Source: Oehlia diaphana
Taxonomy: Eukaryota > Glomeromycota > Glomeromycetes > Glomerales > Glomeraceae
Assembly: GCA_003833135.1 (NCBI GenBank)
Contig: QZLH01000670.1
Coordinates: 21,147 to 68,841 of the forward strand
Reading direction: 5' to 3'
Length of the DNA stretch: 47,695 nucleotides
The notes beneath the pieces are model-generated. The model worked only from the letters and a program-made list of their open reading frames with translations, was not told the origin of the DNA and did no database searches. Numbering within the stretch: position 1 is the first letter of the stretch; each line of letters opens with the position of its first letter. This document shows, in pieces, positions 45,300 to 47,695 of this stretch. Position numbers and translations under genes: made by a program.

Positions 45300-47222
45300 C
45301 ATTCCAAAACCAAAATTTTTATTAAAACTATAGGATTAGAAAGTTCTATTATAAAAATCAAATTTTTAAACCTAGATGAACGTTTATCAAATATTCGTAA
45401 AGAACTTGAACATGCTAATATTATTAATAATATGTTAGTATTTTCAAAAGAAATAAATAAGGAATTTTTTGAAGTGGAACGAGAAGATGAAGAAAAATTT
45501 CAATTAAAAGAAATTATTGCGACTGATAAAAAATTATATTTAAAACGACTTACTTGGGAATTCTTTAATAAACAATATAAATTAGATTATGGTTGTACTA
45601 TAGGTTTTGGTGAAATTAGAAGAGCCAATAAAAGGGCATTTATAATGAATGATTCTATATTAACCGAAACAAATTCTAAAGGGATTAAAAAAGGTCAACT
45701 TAAGTTTGAATCAAAAGAAGATTGGATGAAGAAAACTAATTTATTTTTTAAAGATGATTCTAATATAAATAATTTTATAAATTCAGAATTATCAGTTGAG
45801 AGTTCACTTAATACAAATTTTGATAAAGAAACTTATCAATATACAGAAATTAGTAAATTAAAATTGTCATTTAGTAAAGAAAATTTAACTTTAACTGATG
45901 ACTTTAAAAATGTTATTATTGAAGCCATAAAATCCAAAAATCCTAAAAATTTTAGGGAAATTATTATGGAATATGGACAATTCATTCCAATTAACGTAAT
46001 TTTGGGAGGAAGAGTTTATTTTAAAGGTACTATAATGTCATCAGGAAATTCCTCAGCAAATAGTATAGATAGTATGAAAATAGAAATAGAAAGCGACCCC
46101 GCCGATAGTTCAAAAAAGAAAACAAATTTTAATAGTATGAGATTGTTAGGAGGAAATCATCCTAAAGATAAAAAATTTAATGAAGAAACTTGGATTAAAT
46201 CATTAAATAGTTATCATACCTGGGAATGTATAGAATATAAAAAACCGAATAATATTTTTCAACTTTTACCCGATGATTTACGTAAAGAATCATATAAATC
46301 TATCGGAAAAAAAATTCTTTATACAAATATTATAGATTATAATTATAGATTATATGAACCCGGAATGTATGGAACTTTTGATTTAACTGATGCCATTCCA
46401 CGAAATATCTTGGAAATAATTCAAGATGAAGAATCTGATTGTGACATCTTTGCAGCAGTCGTTAATGTTGATAAAGATTCAAAAGATGTTTTCTTTAACT
46501 GTCAAATTTTCAAAGAACAAAAAGCGAGACCAAATATCATCATTCATGGAATTCAAAAGAAATTTCGTCAACGTACATATAATTTGAAAATTGCTTTGAT
46601 GATCGTCGGTTACGACACAAAATTCAATTTCTTACTTTCTGATATTGCTAATGTTGAATTAATAAAAATTAATTATGAATCAAAATTTCAACGTGAATTT
46701 GATAATATAAAATTACAACGAGAATTTGGTTCAATAATAGCAAGTGGAATCCCTTTTTTTGGAATTCCTGTATTAAGTAATTTTGACACTTCAAATAATT
46801 CTATTATAATTGGTCATAATTTTTTAAGTAATCAATCAATAGATATATTTTCTTATAATGCAAATGATAATCGTTATACTAAATTACCAAATTTTACATT
46901 ATATTTACTTATCCTTTCTGATTACCCTAATTCTAATAATTACGTATCGATACCTTTTAATTATAAAATTTTAAAAAGTCCATTTATTCCTTTACAATCT
47001 TCAAAATCTATTATTCCAAAATATATTAGTTTATATTTATCAAAAAAAGATAATGATAATTATAAACCAATTTTTTTGAAACAAGATAATGAACAAATTA
47101 AGGTTAAATACGTTCATTGTAGGTGTAATCGAACTTGTTTTATTTGTCGGAACAAAACAACAAAAATATCAAAAAGTGAAAAGAATATTAATTGTATATT
47201 ATTTGATCCACTTATAAAATAA
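45297..47222 (+). CDS. Rhizophagus-expanded family protein, MACPF-like motif (641 aa)
   Basis: Single-exon gene. The first 75 residues look like a ubiquitin-like or adaptor fold (LSNIRKELEHAN, then FSKEINKEFFEVEREDEEKFQLKEII), followed by LDYGCTIGFGEIRRANKRAFIMND, a block I recognise from a large gene family in Rhizophagus (DUF7431 type, from memory). Residues 226-238 read YGQFIPINVILGG, which resembles the YG-x-H-x-GG signature of MACPF/perforin-like folds, though the His is missing. The C-terminus has a cysteine cluster, CRCNRTCFIC (about residues 606-615), that could bind a metal. There is no signal peptide, so pore formation outside the cell is not implied. Function unknown. The start follows a 48-A tract, and I see no alternative. 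Confidence 0.8.

Positions 47223-47695
<473 letters not shown>

Overview
The window reads as nuclear DNA of an arbuscular mycorrhizal fungus (Glomeromycotina), most likely Rhizophagus irregularis or a close relative. The evidence is the very high A+T content, long homopolymers, genes split by many 60-100 nt introns, three divergent F-box/LRR genes of the type expanded in Rhizophagus, and a 641-residue protein of another family I recognise as expanded there. No searches could be run; family calls rest on motifs read by eye and exon borders on splice signals plus frame continuity.

Layout. 1-5.4 kb: two F-box/LRR genes, tail to tail. 5.4-11.6 kb: gene-poor DNA holding a Tourist-like MITE (7692-7908) and an older inverted-repeat element (8097-9472) with a hAT-type MITE (8803-9381, 8-bp target duplication) inside it. 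11.6-12.5 kb: a two-exon C2H2 zinc-finger gene (-). 12.5-17.4 kb: low-complexity DNA. 17.4-19.0 kb: a third F-box/LRR gene (-) whose 5' end runs into a 30-A tract with no ATG.

19.9-42.0 kb is a compact block of conserved genes, rebuilt here exon by exon: VPS53 (-, 18 exons), a NUDT15-like Nudix hydrolase (+), a PB1-domain protein (-), NMN adenylyltransferase (-), a LEU5-type mitochondrial carrier (+), MGR2/ROMO1 (-), a small secreted protein (-), a PABPN1/Pab2-type RRM protein (+), dynactin subunit 3 (+) and the inner-kinetochore protein CENP-K (-). VPS53/Nudix and NMNAT/LEU5 are divergent pairs with probable shared promoters of 413 and 197 bp. 42-45.3 kb is repeat-rich spacer and 45.3-47.2 kb is the lineage-specific 641-residue gene. 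The window ends in a run of 100 T.

The middle block covers membrane traffic, NAD and CoA supply, mitochondrial import, RNA processing and chromosome segregation; it is not an operon. The flanks are accessory: expanded families, transposon remnants and homopolymers. I did not find a convincing new multi-gene system. The best leads are the nested transposons, the F-box gene without a start codon, recurring T(n)A(n) junctions, a homopolymer-smoothed duplicate, the paired hairpins upstream of the PABPN1 gene and a few small uncharacterised proteins.
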